Positions 17,738 to 26,877 of a stretch of 36,332 bases of DNA are shown piece after piece. Position 1 is the first letter of the stretch. Every line of letters starts with the position of its first letter. The stretch spans positions 1 through 36,332 of the forward strand of contig JAFYPJ010000066.1 of assembly GCA_017547545.1 (NCBI GenBank), in the 5' to 3' direction. Source of the stretch: Clostridia bacterium. Its GTDB lineage: Bacteria > Bacillota > Clostridia > Oscillospirales > CAG-272. Position numbers and translations under genes: made by a program. The notes beneath the pieces were generated by a model that saw only the letters and a list, made by a program, of their open reading frames with translations, searched no databases and was not told the DNA's origin.

Positions 17738-19753
17738 TTATTTAAGTGTCATTTTACCGTCCTCATCCTCAAGATAAAGGGTTACATTTTCACCGTTTAT
17801 ATTGAAGCTGCATTCAATAGACTTGAATATACCGTCAACAGGATTTATTGTGTAGCTCTTGAATGCATCCTCGGTCTTAAAGCCAAGAAGATATCTGAAG
17901 GCAATTTCAAGAGGTGAACCACTCCATGCATGGTTACGGGTACCGAGAATATAGAAGTCTTCCCAAAGAGTAGTATTTTCATTAACCGCAAGATTATAAT
18001 AACGGGACATCATACGGTTAAATGCATCCTTTATATATCCCATTTCACAAAGTGCCTTGAGAACAAAGCGTTCCATATAGGGAGTGGAGTTAAATACTGT
18101 AAGCAGTACCTTGCGGATATGAGGATATCTTTCGGGAGGACATACACCGGAAAGCATTGCTATTGCATTTGCTCTGTCATCTACAAAATTGCCGGATGCA
18201 TAGTGTGTTCCCTTCCAGAAATACTTTTCTATATTTGCACTCAGAGTTTCCACCCTTTCCTTTAAGAAAGAGTCAAAACGGTGGTCATCACAGATATCTG
18301 CCATTTCAAGAGCATATTTTGCAGCTGCTACATAGAGGCAGTTTTCAAGAACATCCTCGTCAAAGTTCCAGAGGTGGTCATACCATCTCCAGTTGCCCTC
18401 TCTTGCCACAAGAAGTCCTCTTTCATCATACTGCCAGAGCTTGAGATAGTTTACCACAGGTTCAAGTGCCATTTTGGGCATATCTTCGTCAAGGGAGTAT
18501 GCATAGTATTCGCCTAAAAGACCGAATTTACTTATTGCAACAAGGCTCTGGCTGGGAAGCTCTGAAAAATGATGGCCGGGTACATTACCAACAAGCACAT
18601 CACCCTTACGGAGATTGATAAAATCGGAAATAGACTTTTTAAGAAGCTTCTTTGCCTCATCGTCAAACACAAAGAACACCTGAGGTGCCTGAACGGATAC
18701 ATCACCGATCCATTGTCCTCTTTCACGGTCGGGGCAGTCCATAAAGTTATTTCTCATACATACATAGAGTGTACGGATAGATTTTTCCACCATTGCATTG
18801 AAAATTTCATTATCTGTTTTAAAATTACCTATGCGCTTGGTATCATAACCACTTTCACGGTAGGAAAGCTTCTTTAATTTAACTGTTTCGGGGAAGGTAA
18901 CTATCATCTTTTCACCGTAAAGATACATTGGGCAGAAGAAGGAGTTTTTACCTGCCTTTGCCGTATACTCGATTCGGTGGCCGTTATAGTTATGGAATTC
19001 ATCACCGGGACCGCCGTTAACATTATAGCGATCTGAACGGATATCAATAATTTCACCGCCCTCTGCCACAATTTCAAAGCATGCAGAGAAGGTCATGGCA
19101 TAAGGGAGATGGCCTATTACCCCTGTTTCGGTTTCATCATATTTACATTCTTCCTCATCGAAAAGCTTTAATAAAGGAAGAGGAGATAAGGTTTGTTCGC
19201 CCCATACATTGTTGGGATATACGGTTGCACTTTCAAATTCAACCTCATTAAAATCAATATCGGTAAAGTCACCGAAATCAAGGTGCGCATCAAAGCCTAT
19301 GTTGTCACCGCCGAAAAGATATGCAGGGTGTGGCTCGCCCGTTTTAACATAAGCGGGATGAATTGCAACATTGAAGGATTCATCCGAATAAAGCTCAAGC
19401 TCATCACAACGGAAGATAAATCCTGCTTCACCGCTGTCTGTATTGTTTCTTCCTCCGTTACCGTAGTACCAAACAAGGAAGGCTATTACATTTTCACCCT
19501 TTTTAAAATAAGGTGCTATGTCAACACATTCAGCATAACCGCCCGTTACGCTTTCACGGAAAACACCGCCTTCAAATACAGCAAGCTCTCCGTTTATCCA
19601 CATCCAGAACTTTGTATCGCAGGAGATAAATGCTTCTGCTTTTTCAGGAAGGGTTTCAATATCAAATTTTCTTCTTATGACAAGGTGCTGGTCGGCAGTT
19701 TTATTCTCCTTGCCCCATATCCATTTTGCCTTGGAAAAATCTAAAATACTCAT
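17738..19753 (-). CDS. GH78-like alpha-L-rhamnosidase family protein
   Basis: 671 residues without a signal peptide, so probably cytoplasmic. Residues about 1-160 are a beta-sandwich of the Bac_rhamnosid_N type (KAKWIWG, WMWINGE). Residues about 300-610 are the (alpha/alpha)6 barrel with the GH78 landmark CPDRERGQWIGDV, which carries the acidic catalytic cluster, then TTLWEDF and HAWSGSP. A short C-terminal beta domain follows. GH78 enzymes remove terminal L-rhamnose from plant glycosides or polysaccharides, but some family members have other specificities. The ATG at 19,753 is two bases after the previous gene, and its ribosome site GAGGAG overlaps that gene's last codons, so the two are translationally linked. 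Confidence 0.85.
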   Translation of the reverse strand: MSILDFSKAKWIWGKENKTADQHLVIRRKFDIETLPEKAEAFISCDTKFWMWINGELAVFEGGVFRESVTGGYAECVDIAPYFKKGENVIAFLVWYYGNGGRNNTDSGEAGFIFRCDELELYSDESFNVAIHPAYVKTGEPHPAYLFGGDNIGFDAHLDFGDFTDIDFNEVEFESATVYPNNVWGEQTLSPLPLLKLFDEEECKYDETETGVIGHLPYAMTFSACFEIVAEGGEIIDIRSDRYNVNGGPGDEFHNYNGHRIEYTAKAGKNSFFCPMYLYGEKMIVTFPETVKLKKLSYRESGYDTKRIGNFKTDNEIFNAMVEKSIRTLYVCMRNNFMDCPDRERGQWIGDVSVQAPQVFFVFDDEAKKLLKKSISDFINLRKGDVLVGNVPGHHFSELPSQSLVAISKFGLLGEYYAYSLDEDMPKMALEPVVNYLKLWQYDERGLLVAREGNWRWYDHLWNFDEDVLENCLYVAAAKYALEMADICDDHRFDSFLKERVETLSANIEKYFWKGTHYASGNFVDDRANAIAMLSGVCPPERYPHIRKVLLTVFNSTPYMERFVLKALCEMGYIKDAFNRMMSRYYNLAVNENTTLWEDFYILGTRNHAWSGSPLEIAFRYLLGFKTEDAFKSYTINPVDGIFKSIECSFNINGENVTLYLEDEDGKMTLK

Positions 19754-19755
19754 AA

Positions 19756-20481
19756 TTACTCCTCTGTAATATACTTATATATTTCACCGTTTGTAACATA
19801 GGTAATATCTTCATGTCCTGCTATAAGGTCAAGTAATTCGGCAATTTCGTTCCAACCGTCATACATATCAAACTCATAGCTGTGCCCCCATATATAAAAG
19901 AGCGAATCCTTAGTTGGTTCAAGAGCTATAAAATCCCGTGCAAGCTGCAAAGCGGATTCCTCGCGCCAATGGCAGGTGGGACACCATTCCATAAATTTAT
20001 CCGGCATTTCAAAGCCGTGATGCGAAGCTATATTTCTTGAATATCTCACGGGTGTATTTTCAAGAATAATTCTTATGGTCTCTTCGGTATAGCAACGGCC
20101 AAAGGGATATGCCATACCGAAAACATTCTGCCCCGAAAGCTCGCAAAGCGCCTTTTGGTCATCCCCAACCTCGCAAATAACCTCGGCTTCACTTAGTTTG
20201 TCAAGCAAAGGATGGGTAAGGGTATGGACTGCAACCTCATGATTAAGATATATATCGTGAAGCTCACTTGCTTCCACCTCGTCATGGGGAACCTCGCCTC
20301 CGGGATAAGGTGCGTTATGCACATTACCCAAAAGACCTGAATTTATATTAAAAGTACATTTTATCCCTCTTTGGTCAAGCATTTCAATGAATCTCTTATC
20401 CTGCTTAACCCCGTCATCAAAGCTGAGGGTTAAAAATTTATAGGGTTTTTCCCTCTTTTCAAATTTTCTCGGTGTATACAT
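19756..20481 (-). CDS. Polysaccharide deacetylase-like (NodB/CE4) protein
   Basis: 241 residues from the ATG at 20,481, one base after the stop codon of the GH116 gene; a GTG at 20,490 overlapping that gene is the alternative start. The NodB fold motifs are present: TLSFDDG (motif 1, metal and catalytic Asp), HTLTH (motif 2, metal-binding H-x3-H) and MAYPFG (motif 3). No signal peptide is seen, unlike cell-wall deacetylases. Its place between two glycosidase genes suggests it removes acetyl groups from, or otherwise edits, the same internalised glycoside. Some family members have lost deacetylase activity, so the reaction is unproven. Confidence 0.85.
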   Translation of the reverse strand: MYTPRKFEKREKPYKFLTLSFDDGVKQDKRFIEMLDQRGIKCTFNINSGLLGNVHNAPYPGGEVPHDEVEASELHDIYLNHEVAVHTLTHPLLDKLSEAEVICEVGDDQKALCELSGQNVFGMAYPFGRCYTEETIRIILENTPVRYSRNIASHHGFEMPDKFMEWCPTCHWREESALQLARDFIALEPTKDSLFYIWGHSYEFDMYDGWNEIAELLDLIAGHEDITYVTNGEIYKYITEE

Positions 20482-20482
20482 T

Positions 20483-23044
20483 TTATGCACCGTAAACCTT
20501 TATACTGTTTGTGATTTCTGTTTTTGAATTAAAGAATACGCTTCTGCCTTCAACTCTGTATGCATCGCAGGAAAGCTCCTTGCCGTCAACAACTACCTTA
20601 ACCGCATTTTCAAAGGGTACGCGGAGCTCGTCAAGGCTAAGAGAGCCGGATATCATATTAACGGTAATCTCGCCTTCGTTACATTCAACATTACCCCAGC
20701 CGCAGTCAAGAGACCAGATAGCCTTGAAATATCCCGAAAGCATGGGCTTAAAGCCTATCATACCGTGAGGCATATCGAATTCAAATCCGGAAAGGATCGG
20801 AATATAGGAGAAGGTACACATATTTCTTGAATAGTGGTTGCCGCATTCCATTTCGTTAAAGGGGTTACGCATTGTTCCGTCATAACGGTCACGAACACCG
20901 TCTATAACCTCAAGTCCCTTATCTATAAAGCCTGCGGAAATAAGCTGTGCCGCAAGCATATACTCAAATGCATGCATGGTTTCTTCTGCATATGCCAAAG
21001 GAACGGCAGGCTTGCGCGCACCCTCGGGATAGTCACAGATAACCGCACCCTTTTCGTCATTAAGACAGTAGATTCTCCAGATATTTGTATGCTCACGCAT
21101 AGACTGCTTGAAGTTGTGATGATACATAAAGTCTACAGCGGATTTAACTCTTTCCTTATCGAAAATATCACCGAGACCGATGATATCAGAGTGCCACTGC
21201 GCACCTACCTGGTCTATTTCCGAGCCTTCGCCTATCTGATATTTTATTTCGTTAACTTCCTCGTTCCATACACCAGCCGCATCGTCAAAAGGCTCAACAA
21301 GGCTGTAATCGCCGAGGTCTATCTTTTGATAGTAATACTTACCGTTAAAGAGGTTTTCTTCAAGGTACTTCTTACCGTTTGCATACAATGCTCTGTATTC
21401 ATCTGCCTGCTCTGTTTCTCCGAGGTAATCCGCCATAACCGAAGCTGCCTTTAACGCAAGAAGATAATAGCCTTCAAGCCATGATGATGCGGAAAAGAGC
21501 TCTGTATCAAGGGTATTGTGCTGACGGCCTTCCAGAATACCGTCCTTATTTCTATCCCAATATTCTTCATTGGATTCATCCCATGCGTATGCAAGTGCGC
21601 CCTTAACTCTTTCCCAATTCTTCTTGAGCCACTCGTCATCACCACAGATCTTCCAATCACGGTAGGTCTTGAACACACCTGCCATCTGACCGTCAACACA
21701 GGCATGGAAAGGAACATAGTCGGGACGGCCCAAGGGGAGTGCCATACGGAATTCCATCTTTCCGCCGGGCTTATAGTTATATGTATAATCAAGATCTCTC
21801 ATTGATCTTTCAAGGCGGGGGAACAAGAAGCAAAGAGCGTAAGCATAGCTCCATACATGGGTACAGGATCCTTCACATGCACCAACATGCTCAAGACAGC
21901 CTTCCCAGCCGTAAAGAGAACCGTCCTCAAGACGCCATACGGTGGGAGATTTAAGAACACTTATTGCGGTTGCAATTGCATCCTTTATCTTGCCGGGAAG
22001 AGTTTGTGAGAAGAATTCATTTTTAAAACGGAGAGTATCACCGTAAAGTCTGTCCCAGTTTTTGAAGGAATAGAGTGCGCTGTCCTCTGAATTCTTAAAG
22101 AGCTTTGCATAGTAATTCTTCCATGTGTAGTCTACTTCCTTACCGTCCTTTTCAACCTTGTAGGGAGTCCAATAGTTATAGTTGTTGGGAACATTCCATG
22201 AAAGAATAAATCTTATCTTCTTTGTTTGTCCGGGATTAAGAGTTACATAGGGAGCAAGGGTGGAATGGTCACCGCCGCGCTCGCTGTAATCGGTATAAAC
22301 TCTGTTTTCAAACTTGCTTTGTTCATTAAACTGGCGCCAATATGTGATAACATCATCCTTCCAGCCTGCTCTGTACCACATTTCCTGATAGGAAAGGTCG
22401 GGGCAGTCTGTGGCTATTGTCATATCATAATAACCGATCTCGTCCTCTGAGAGCTCATCCGAATACATATAGATTCTTGAAATATCACCCTCACGGGTAT
22501 ACTTGTTCATTGCCTTTTCCTTGTGGGGGTTCTTGCAGGAGAAGGCTGCGGTATAGGTCATAACCTTACCTGTATAATTGGTAAACTCAACTTCAAAAAA
22601 TGCTGCGGGAATTGAGGAATCATCTTCATTCAGGGGAATGAAGGGATTGAACGCGGTAAGCTTAACATCACCGGGGAAATGACGGTCCTTGAAGGTCATT
22701 TCGGCAAAGGGGAATTCACCGTTAAATTCCGTATCCTCAAAATGAGGCATAGCTGCCATGGTAAAGGTTGTAGGTCCGTGACCGTAACCCATATAATCGC
22801 CCTTAATGGTGGGGCCCATATAGCTCTTCAAATAGTCTCCCTGTAATATTCTGGTATCAACTATCTTACCCTCGCATTCTGCTTTAACTGCAAAGTGGGT
22901 ATAGAAGTTTTCGGTTTCTTTTGCGGGTTTATTGTAAATTTCCCAGTCTACGAGACGGCCGTAGCCTGCAAGGCTGATACATCCTGATCCGATACCGCCT
23001 ATGGGGAAAGCAATTTCTCTTGTGGCCATGCCCTTGTATTTCAT
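20483..23044 (-). CDS. GH116-like glycosidase (beta-glucosidase/glucosylceramidase-type)
   Basis: 853 residues, no signal peptide. The N-terminal beta domain opens with the family hallmark AFPIGGIGSGCISLAGYG followed by DWEIYNKP. The C-terminal (alpha/alpha)6 domain carries GSCTHVWSYAYALCFLFP and the later acidic segment DGILEGRQHNTLD. GH116 includes bacterial beta-glucosidases and beta-xylosidases and the animal non-lysosomal glucosylceramidase GBA2, so the activity is a beta-glycosidase of uncertain substrate. It is the first gene of a GH116 - NodB - GH78 operon. The ATG follows GGAGAT. Confidence 0.88.
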   Translation of the reverse strand: MKYKGMATREIAFPIGGIGSGCISLAGYGRLVDWEIYNKPAKETENFYTHFAVKAECEGKIVDTRILQGDYLKSYMGPTIKGDYMGYGHGPTTFTMAAMPHFEDTEFNGEFPFAEMTFKDRHFPGDVKLTAFNPFIPLNEDDSSIPAAFFEVEFTNYTGKVMTYTAAFSCKNPHKEKAMNKYTREGDISRIYMYSDELSEDEIGYYDMTIATDCPDLSYQEMWYRAGWKDDVITYWRQFNEQSKFENRVYTDYSERGGDHSTLAPYVTLNPGQTKKIRFILSWNVPNNYNYWTPYKVEKDGKEVDYTWKNYYAKLFKNSEDSALYSFKNWDRLYGDTLRFKNEFFSQTLPGKIKDAIATAISVLKSPTVWRLEDGSLYGWEGCLEHVGACEGSCTHVWSYAYALCFLFPRLERSMRDLDYTYNYKPGGKMEFRMALPLGRPDYVPFHACVDGQMAGVFKTYRDWKICGDDEWLKKNWERVKGALAYAWDESNEEYWDRNKDGILEGRQHNTLDTELFSASSWLEGYYLLALKAASVMADYLGETEQADEYRALYANGKKYLEENLFNGKYYYQKIDLGDYSLVEPFDDAAGVWNEEVNEIKYQIGEGSEIDQVGAQWHSDIIGLGDIFDKERVKSAVDFMYHHNFKQSMREHTNIWRIYCLNDEKGAVICDYPEGARKPAVPLAYAEETMHAFEYMLAAQLISAGFIDKGLEVIDGVRDRYDGTMRNPFNEMECGNHYSRNMCTFSYIPILSGFEFDMPHGMIGFKPMLSGYFKAIWSLDCGWGNVECNEGEITVNMISGSLSLDELRVPFENAVKVVVDGKELSCDAYRVEGRSVFFNSKTEITNSIKVYGA

Positions 23045-23084
23045 AGTAAAATCTCCTTGGATTGAATATATTTATACATGGTAT

Positions 23085-23113
23085 ATTATAATATTTATTT
23101 ATATATATGTCAA
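23085..23113 (-). promoter_or_regulatory. Perfect-consensus promoter of the glycosidase operon
   Basis: On the minus strand TTGACA (23,113-23,108), a 17-nt spacer and TATAAT (23,090-23,085), 40 bases before the GH116 ATG. A full consensus promoter for a catabolic operon suggests either high constitutive use or tight repression. The surrounding DNA is too A+T-rich for me to define a cre site or operator. Confidence 0.85.
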
Positions 23114-23249
23114 TAGTAATTCTTTGATAATTATATTTAAATAGCCTCTTTCGGATTTATCGGAATCAAACTGTTGTAAAATGATGACCGTTTGCACCAC
23201 ACGAAAATGAATAAGGATCCTTTTTATGTAATATAAATGAACTATACCC

Positions 23250-23278
23250 TTGCATAAAAGGAAAAAATATGATATCCT
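23250..23278 (+). promoter_or_regulatory. Possible promoter of the GHL10 gene
   Basis: TTGCAT (23,250-23,255), a 17-nt spacer and TATCCT (23,273-23,278). The predicted transcript would start about ten bases before the ATG, overlapping the ribosome site, so the leader is unusually short. It is divergent from the glycosidase operon promoter. Confidence 0.45.
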
Positions 23279-23295
23279 AAATAACGAGGTTGAAA

Positions 23296-24531
23296 ATGGA
23301 ACGAAAAAAAGAATCATTAAGAAAACTTAATACCCTGCTTACGGCATTTGCATTTATATCTCTTTCCCTTGTTGCCGCCTTTACCCTTTCTTCGGTATTT
23401 GAGCCGCAACAGAATAAGGAAGAAACAAAGCTCGTTGACCGAATTTTGGAAAGGGACAAGGAAATACGCGCCCTTTGGATAGCAACGGTAACAAACATAA
23501 ACTTTCCTTCATCCAACGATCTGAGCTCAACTGAACTTAAAGCAGAGATCGATTCGATTATAGAAACAGCCAAGAAAAACTCAATGAACACCATAGTTTT
23601 TCAGGTTCGTCCCGCCTCGGATGCTTTTTACAAATCGGAAATCTTCCCTTCCTCTGCCTATCTTTGCCCCGCGCAGGGACAAGATGTTCCGGACAACACG
23701 GATATTCTTGAATATCTTATCAATAAAGCTCATGCCGAAAATATTGCGGTATGCGCATGGGTGAACCCCTTGAGGATCACCACAAGTACTACCGATATTA
23801 CAACCCTGTGCGAAACAAATCCCGCAAGGCTTCATCCCGAATACACCGTTAAATATAACAAAGCCTTGTATTATGATCCCGGTATTCCGCAGGTAAGAGA
23901 GCTTATTGTTTCGGGGGTAAAGGAAATTGCAGACAATTACAGCGTTGATGCAATTGTTTTTGACGATTATTTCTATCCTTATCCCGCAGAGGGAAACGAA
24001 TTTAACGATACGGTTTCGTATATAAAATACGGTAATACCCTGCCCCTTGAGGATTGGCGCAGAGAAAATGTGAATGCTCTGATAAAGGAATCCTACAACG
24101 CGGTAAACGGCAGATGCTATTTTGGAATTTCTCCCTTTGGTATATGGCAAAACAACGACGGTACAAACGGCGGCTCAAACACAAAGGGACTAAGCGCCTA
24201 CGATGCAATATACTGCGATGCTCTTTCATGGATAGAGGGCTCTTACATAGACTTTATTGCACCTCAGGTATATTGGGAATTTGAGCATAGTGCCGCACCC
24301 TATGCGGAGCTTGTCAGTTGGTGGGATCAAAAGCTGAAGGATACAAATATACCTCTTATAATTTCACACGCGGTATACAAAATACCCCAATGGGAAACCA
24401 GCACCGAAATTCAAAACCAGATAGAATATGCCCGTACCAAGGAAAGCTATCTTGGCTCTGCATTTTACGGCTATACACAAATTACCGATAACACTGAAGG
24501 AATATGCGAGGTTTTTAACCGTATTTACTGA
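23296..24531 (+). CDS. Exported GHL10 (family 10-like glycoside hydrolase) protein
   Basis: 411 residues from the ATG at 23,296, which has CGAGGT five bases upstream; a TTG two codons earlier is less likely. Residues about 14-37 are a hydrophobic signal or membrane anchor with no lipobox Cys. From residue about 50 on it matches the GHL10 TIM barrel seen in YngK-like proteins: EIRALWIATVTNINFPS at the first strand, then IVFQVRPASDAFYKSEIFP, CAWVNPLRI, DAIVFDDYFYP and FISPQVYW-like IAPQVYWEF. The conserved acidic residues on these strands are the likely active site. Substrates of this family are poorly known; wall or extracellular glycans are likely. Confidence 0.9.
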   Translation: MERKKESLRKLNTLLTAFAFISLSLVAAFTLSSVFEPQQNKEETKLVDRILERDKEIRALWIATVTNINFPSSNDLSSTELKAEIDSIIETAKKNSMNTIVFQVRPASDAFYKSEIFPSSAYLCPAQGQDVPDNTDILEYLINKAHAENIAVCAWVNPLRITTSTTDITTLCETNPARLHPEYTVKYNKALYYDPGIPQVRELIVSGVKEIADNYSVDAIVFDDYFYPYPAEGNEFNDTVSYIKYGNTLPLEDWRRENVNALIKESYNAVNGRCYFGISPFGIWQNNDGTNGGSNTKGLSAYDAIYCDALSWIEGSYIDFIAPQVYWEFEHSAAPYAELVSWWDQKLKDTNIPLIISHAVYKIPQWETSTEIQNQIEYARTKESYLGSAFYGYTQITDNTEGICEVFNRIY

Positions 24532-24549
24532 TTACCATATTTTTTGGGG

Positions 24550-24578
24550 TTACATTTTTCCGCTTTTATGCTTATAAT
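24550..24578 (+). promoter_or_regulatory. Promoter of the mecA-like gene and probably the UDG gene
   Basis: TTACAT (24,550-24,555), a 17-nt spacer and TATAAT (24,573-24,578), 21 bases before the ATG at 24,600. Confidence 0.75.
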
Positions 24579-24599
24579 AATAGCAGAGGAAGTGGTGAA

Positions 24600-25157
24600 A
24601 TGGAACTGATTTTAATTGGCGACAGAAAACTTAAAATAATGCTGTCGGATAAAGATATGGAAAAGTATGCGCTGAAGCTTGAGGGTATTGATTATGATAA
24701 TACCGAAACAAGAAGAGCATTTTGGAGTATTCTTGACGATGTTAAGCATAAAACCGGATTCGATGCGGCAGGAGCGAAAATAAGTGTTCAGTTGTTCCGC
24801 GGACGAAGCGGCGGCTGTGAAATGTTTGTTTCAAAGATCAATGAAGCACAAACCGGCAAGGCTTTACTTGAAATAAGAGAAAATGCTCATCCAACCGATG
24901 ATATATATACCTTTTATGCCTTTGATTTTCTTCTTTTGGTTCTGAAAACTCTTCACACCCGTAATTACAGGGGAAGATCCTCTGTATACTACGATAACGA
25001 GCTCTATTATCTTGTTCTTGAAAACAGAAAGGGTACAGAATTCATATTGGAATTTGCCCAAAAACGGGAAAATAAAAATTACATATATCATATTCTGGAG
25101 CATTGCGAAAGAATGTGTGTTAACAATGCGGTGGAAAGGCTTTCTCCGCTTTATTGA
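24600..25157 (+). CDS. MecA-like adaptor protein
   Basis: 185 residues, slightly shorter than the 218 of the Bacillus subtilis protein. MecA is an adaptor that binds substrates through its N-terminal domain and hands them to the ClpC unfoldase for ClpP degradation. The N-terminal part shows the family pattern (LIGDRKLKIMLSDKDMEKYAL, a Phe-Trp helix, GFDAAGAKISVQLFRG, then GGCEMFV). The C-terminal half has the alternating hydrophobic pattern (YAFDFLLLVLKTL, SSVYYDNELYYLVLE) of the Clp-binding domain. Competence-specific targets are not implied, and no ComK is known here. It is followed 12 bases later by the UDG gene. Confidence 0.85.
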   Translation: MELILIGDRKLKIMLSDKDMEKYALKLEGIDYDNTETRRAFWSILDDVKHKTGFDAAGAKISVQLFRGRSGGCEMFVSKINEAQTGKALLEIRENAHPTDDIYTFYAFDFLLLVLKTLHTRNYRGRSSVYYDNELYYLVLENRKGTEFILEFAQKRENKNYIYHILEHCERMCVNNAVERLSPLY

Positions 25158-25169
25158 AAGGATAAAAAA

Positions 25170-25730
25170 ATGACTTGGGAAGAACTTGAAAAACAGTGTA
25201 ATGAATGCAACAAATGTGAGCTTTGCAAAACAAGAACAAATACCGTTTTCGGCTGCGGCAATAAAAATGCTGATCTTATGTTCATAGGCGAAGCTCCCGG
25301 TGAAAACGAGGACCTTACGGGTACTCCCTTTGTTGGCAGAGCAGGAAAGCTATTTGACAAATATCTTGAAGCGGTAGGTATTTCCCGTGACGATGTTTAC
25401 ATAGCAAATATGCTTAAATGCCGTCCTCCGAAGAATAGGGATCCCCTTCCCTCCGAACAGGATCTTTGTATTGAATATTTAAGAGATCAGATAAGACTTA
25501 TCAAGCCTAAAATGATAGTTTGCCTTGGAAGAATATCCGCAATGCGTCTTATAGATCCCAATTTTAAGATCTTAAAGGAACACGGAAAATGGTACAAAAA
25601 GGGGAATTTTGAAATGACCGCTGTTTATCACCCTTCCCTGCTTCTGCGTGATCCCCACAAAAAGGAAGGTATGCTTACCGATATGAAGATGATCAAGGCC
25701 CGTCTTGATGAATTAACAAAGGATGCTTGA
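25170..25730 (+). CDS. Uracil-DNA glycosylase, family 4
   Basis: 186 residues. Family 4 UDGs excise uracil from DNA and carry a 4Fe-4S cluster. The likely cluster ligands are C16, C19, C84 and C100, in the pattern CELC...MLKCRPP...DLC. Active-site motif A is GEAPGENED (residues 40-48) and motif B is HPSLLLR near the C-terminus. It is cytoplasmic DNA repair. The ATG follows GAAAGGA and the gene is probably co-transcribed with the mecA-like gene. Its last codons contain the -35 box of the next gene. Confidence 0.94.
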   Translation: MTWEELEKQCNECNKCELCKTRTNTVFGCGNKNADLMFIGEAPGENEDLTGTPFVGRAGKLFDKYLEAVGISRDDVYIANMLKCRPPKNRDPLPSEQDLCIEYLRDQIRLIKPKMIVCLGRISAMRLIDPNFKILKEHGKWYKKGNFEMTAVYHPSLLLRDPHKKEGMLTDMKMIKARLDELTKDA

Positions 25731-25755
25731 CAGCCTTGAATTAAAGTAGTACAAT
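25727..25755 (+). promoter_or_regulatory. Promoter of the AEC transporter gene
   Basis: TTGACA (25,727-25,732), a 17-nt spacer and TACAAT (25,750-25,755). The -35 box overlaps the stop codon of the UDG gene. Confidence 0.75.
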
Positions 25756-25790
25756 CAATTAGATATTTTTATTAAGGTAAGGTATAAATT

Positions 25791-26723
25791 TTGGACATTT
25801 CGGTTTCGGCTAATGTGGTTTTAACCATGTTCTTTCTGGTAACGGTTGGTTTCGTTGCAAGAAAATTGAATATTATTGACGAAAGTCTTTCCAAAAGGCT
25901 TTCCAATCTTATACTCTGTATAGCACAGCCCTTTCTGCTCATCTCCTCTTTGGTAAATGTGGAATATTCAAAGCAGAATCTTAAAGAGGGCGCATTTATA
26001 GTGCTTTTATCACTTGTGCTGCATATTGTAGCGGCAGCCTTTGGCTTTTTATGCTCTGCTCCTTTGAAGGATAAACAGGAAAAGCAGATATTCCAATATG
26101 CTTCCATGTTTGAAAATGCAGCCTTCTACGGCTTCCCCGTTTTAGCTGCGATTATCGGTCCCAAGGGTGTGTTTTGGGGTGCATTTTACTGTATATCCTT
26201 TAATATTCTTTCATGGACATACGGTCTTTACATATTGGGTAAGGCAAATCCGGAAATAAAGATAAATGTTAAAAAGATATTTATAAATTTTGGAACTATC
26301 CCCTCTCTTATAGGTATTTTGATATATGTTTTGCAAATACCCCTTCCCAAGCCTTTGCTCTCCACCATGGACTATCTGGGCGGTCTTTCAACTCCCATTT
26401 CAATGCTTATAATAGGCGGAGTTCTTGCAAAACTGCCCTACAAAAAGCTGTTTACAAATATTAAGGTGTATTGGCTGTGCCTTTGCAAGCTGATAATATT
26501 TCCCGCTATTATCGGGGCTGCGGTCATCCTTTTTAAGTTGCCCGAACAAATTGCACTTTTTACACTTCTTATGGCGGCGATGCCAACTGCAGCAACCACC
26601 ACCGTTTTTGCCGAAAAGTATGATATCAAGCCGGAATATGCGGCGCTGGGAGTAGGAATTGCAACCGTTTTCTCGGTAGCAACCATCCCTCTTGTTATAT
26701 ATGTATTTAATCTGGTTAAATAA
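25791..26723 (+). CDS. AEC-family transporter (auxin efflux carrier/malate permease type)
   Basis: 310 residues with about ten hydrophobic spans in two five-helix halves, typical of the AEC family (Mem_trans). Family landmarks include ILCIAQPFLLISSLV, the FENAAFYGFPVL segment with the conserved NxxxxGxP, and the C-terminal MAAMPTAATTTVFAEKYD. Bacterial members move malate, other dicarboxylates or related organic anions; the substrate cannot be read here. The start is a TTG at 25,791 behind AAGGTAAGG, with no better in-frame start downstream before the first span. Confidence 0.9.
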   Translation: MDISVSANVVLTMFFLVTVGFVARKLNIIDESLSKRLSNLILCIAQPFLLISSLVNVEYSKQNLKEGAFIVLLSLVLHIVAAAFGFLCSAPLKDKQEKQIFQYASMFENAAFYGFPVLAAIIGPKGVFWGAFYCISFNILSWTYGLYILGKANPEIKINVKKIFINFGTIPSLIGILIYVLQIPLPKPLLSTMDYLGGLSTPISMLIIGGVLAKLPYKKLFTNIKVYWLCLCKLIIFPAIIGAAVILFKLPEQIALFTLLMAAMPTAATTTVFAEKYDIKPEYAALGVGIATVFSVATIPLVIYVFNLVK

Positions 26724-26772
26724 AGCCACCCGTATATACCAAACTATTAGTTTATGCTTACTTTTTTCATAG

Positions 26773-26844
26773 ATAAATCCTCCTTAATGTATTTTGTGTT
26801 CGACCGGCAGGTCTTTCACATTATATCACATCAGGAGGATTTAT
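26773..26844 (-). promoter_or_regulatory. 12-bp inverted repeat hiding the ribosome site, with an internal promoter
   Basis: Perfect arms 26,773-26,784 and 26,833-26,844; the downstream arm is the AGGAGG ribosome site itself. The extended -10 lies between the arms, so RNA started there would carry only the downstream arm and keep the site free, while read-through RNA would fold it away. Confidence 0.6.
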
Positions 26845-26850
26845 TTTTTT

Positions 26851-26877
26851 AACCGCGCGACTATCGCGTGGTTTTAG
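26851..26877. terminator. Strong hairpin at the outer edge of the IS remnant
   Basis: AACCGCGCGA, a CTA loop and TCGCGTGGTT form a 10-bp stem with one G-U pair, followed on the plus strand by TTAGTTTTAC. It could end AEC transcription on the plus strand. On the minus strand it is the position expected for the IS200 left-end terminator. Confidence 0.65.

Noticed and set aside
26750..26770. Seven-codon frame MKKVSIN as a leader peptide
   Set aside because: It has a good ribosome site but no attenuator or downstream gene in that direction; the IS-remnant explanation fits better.
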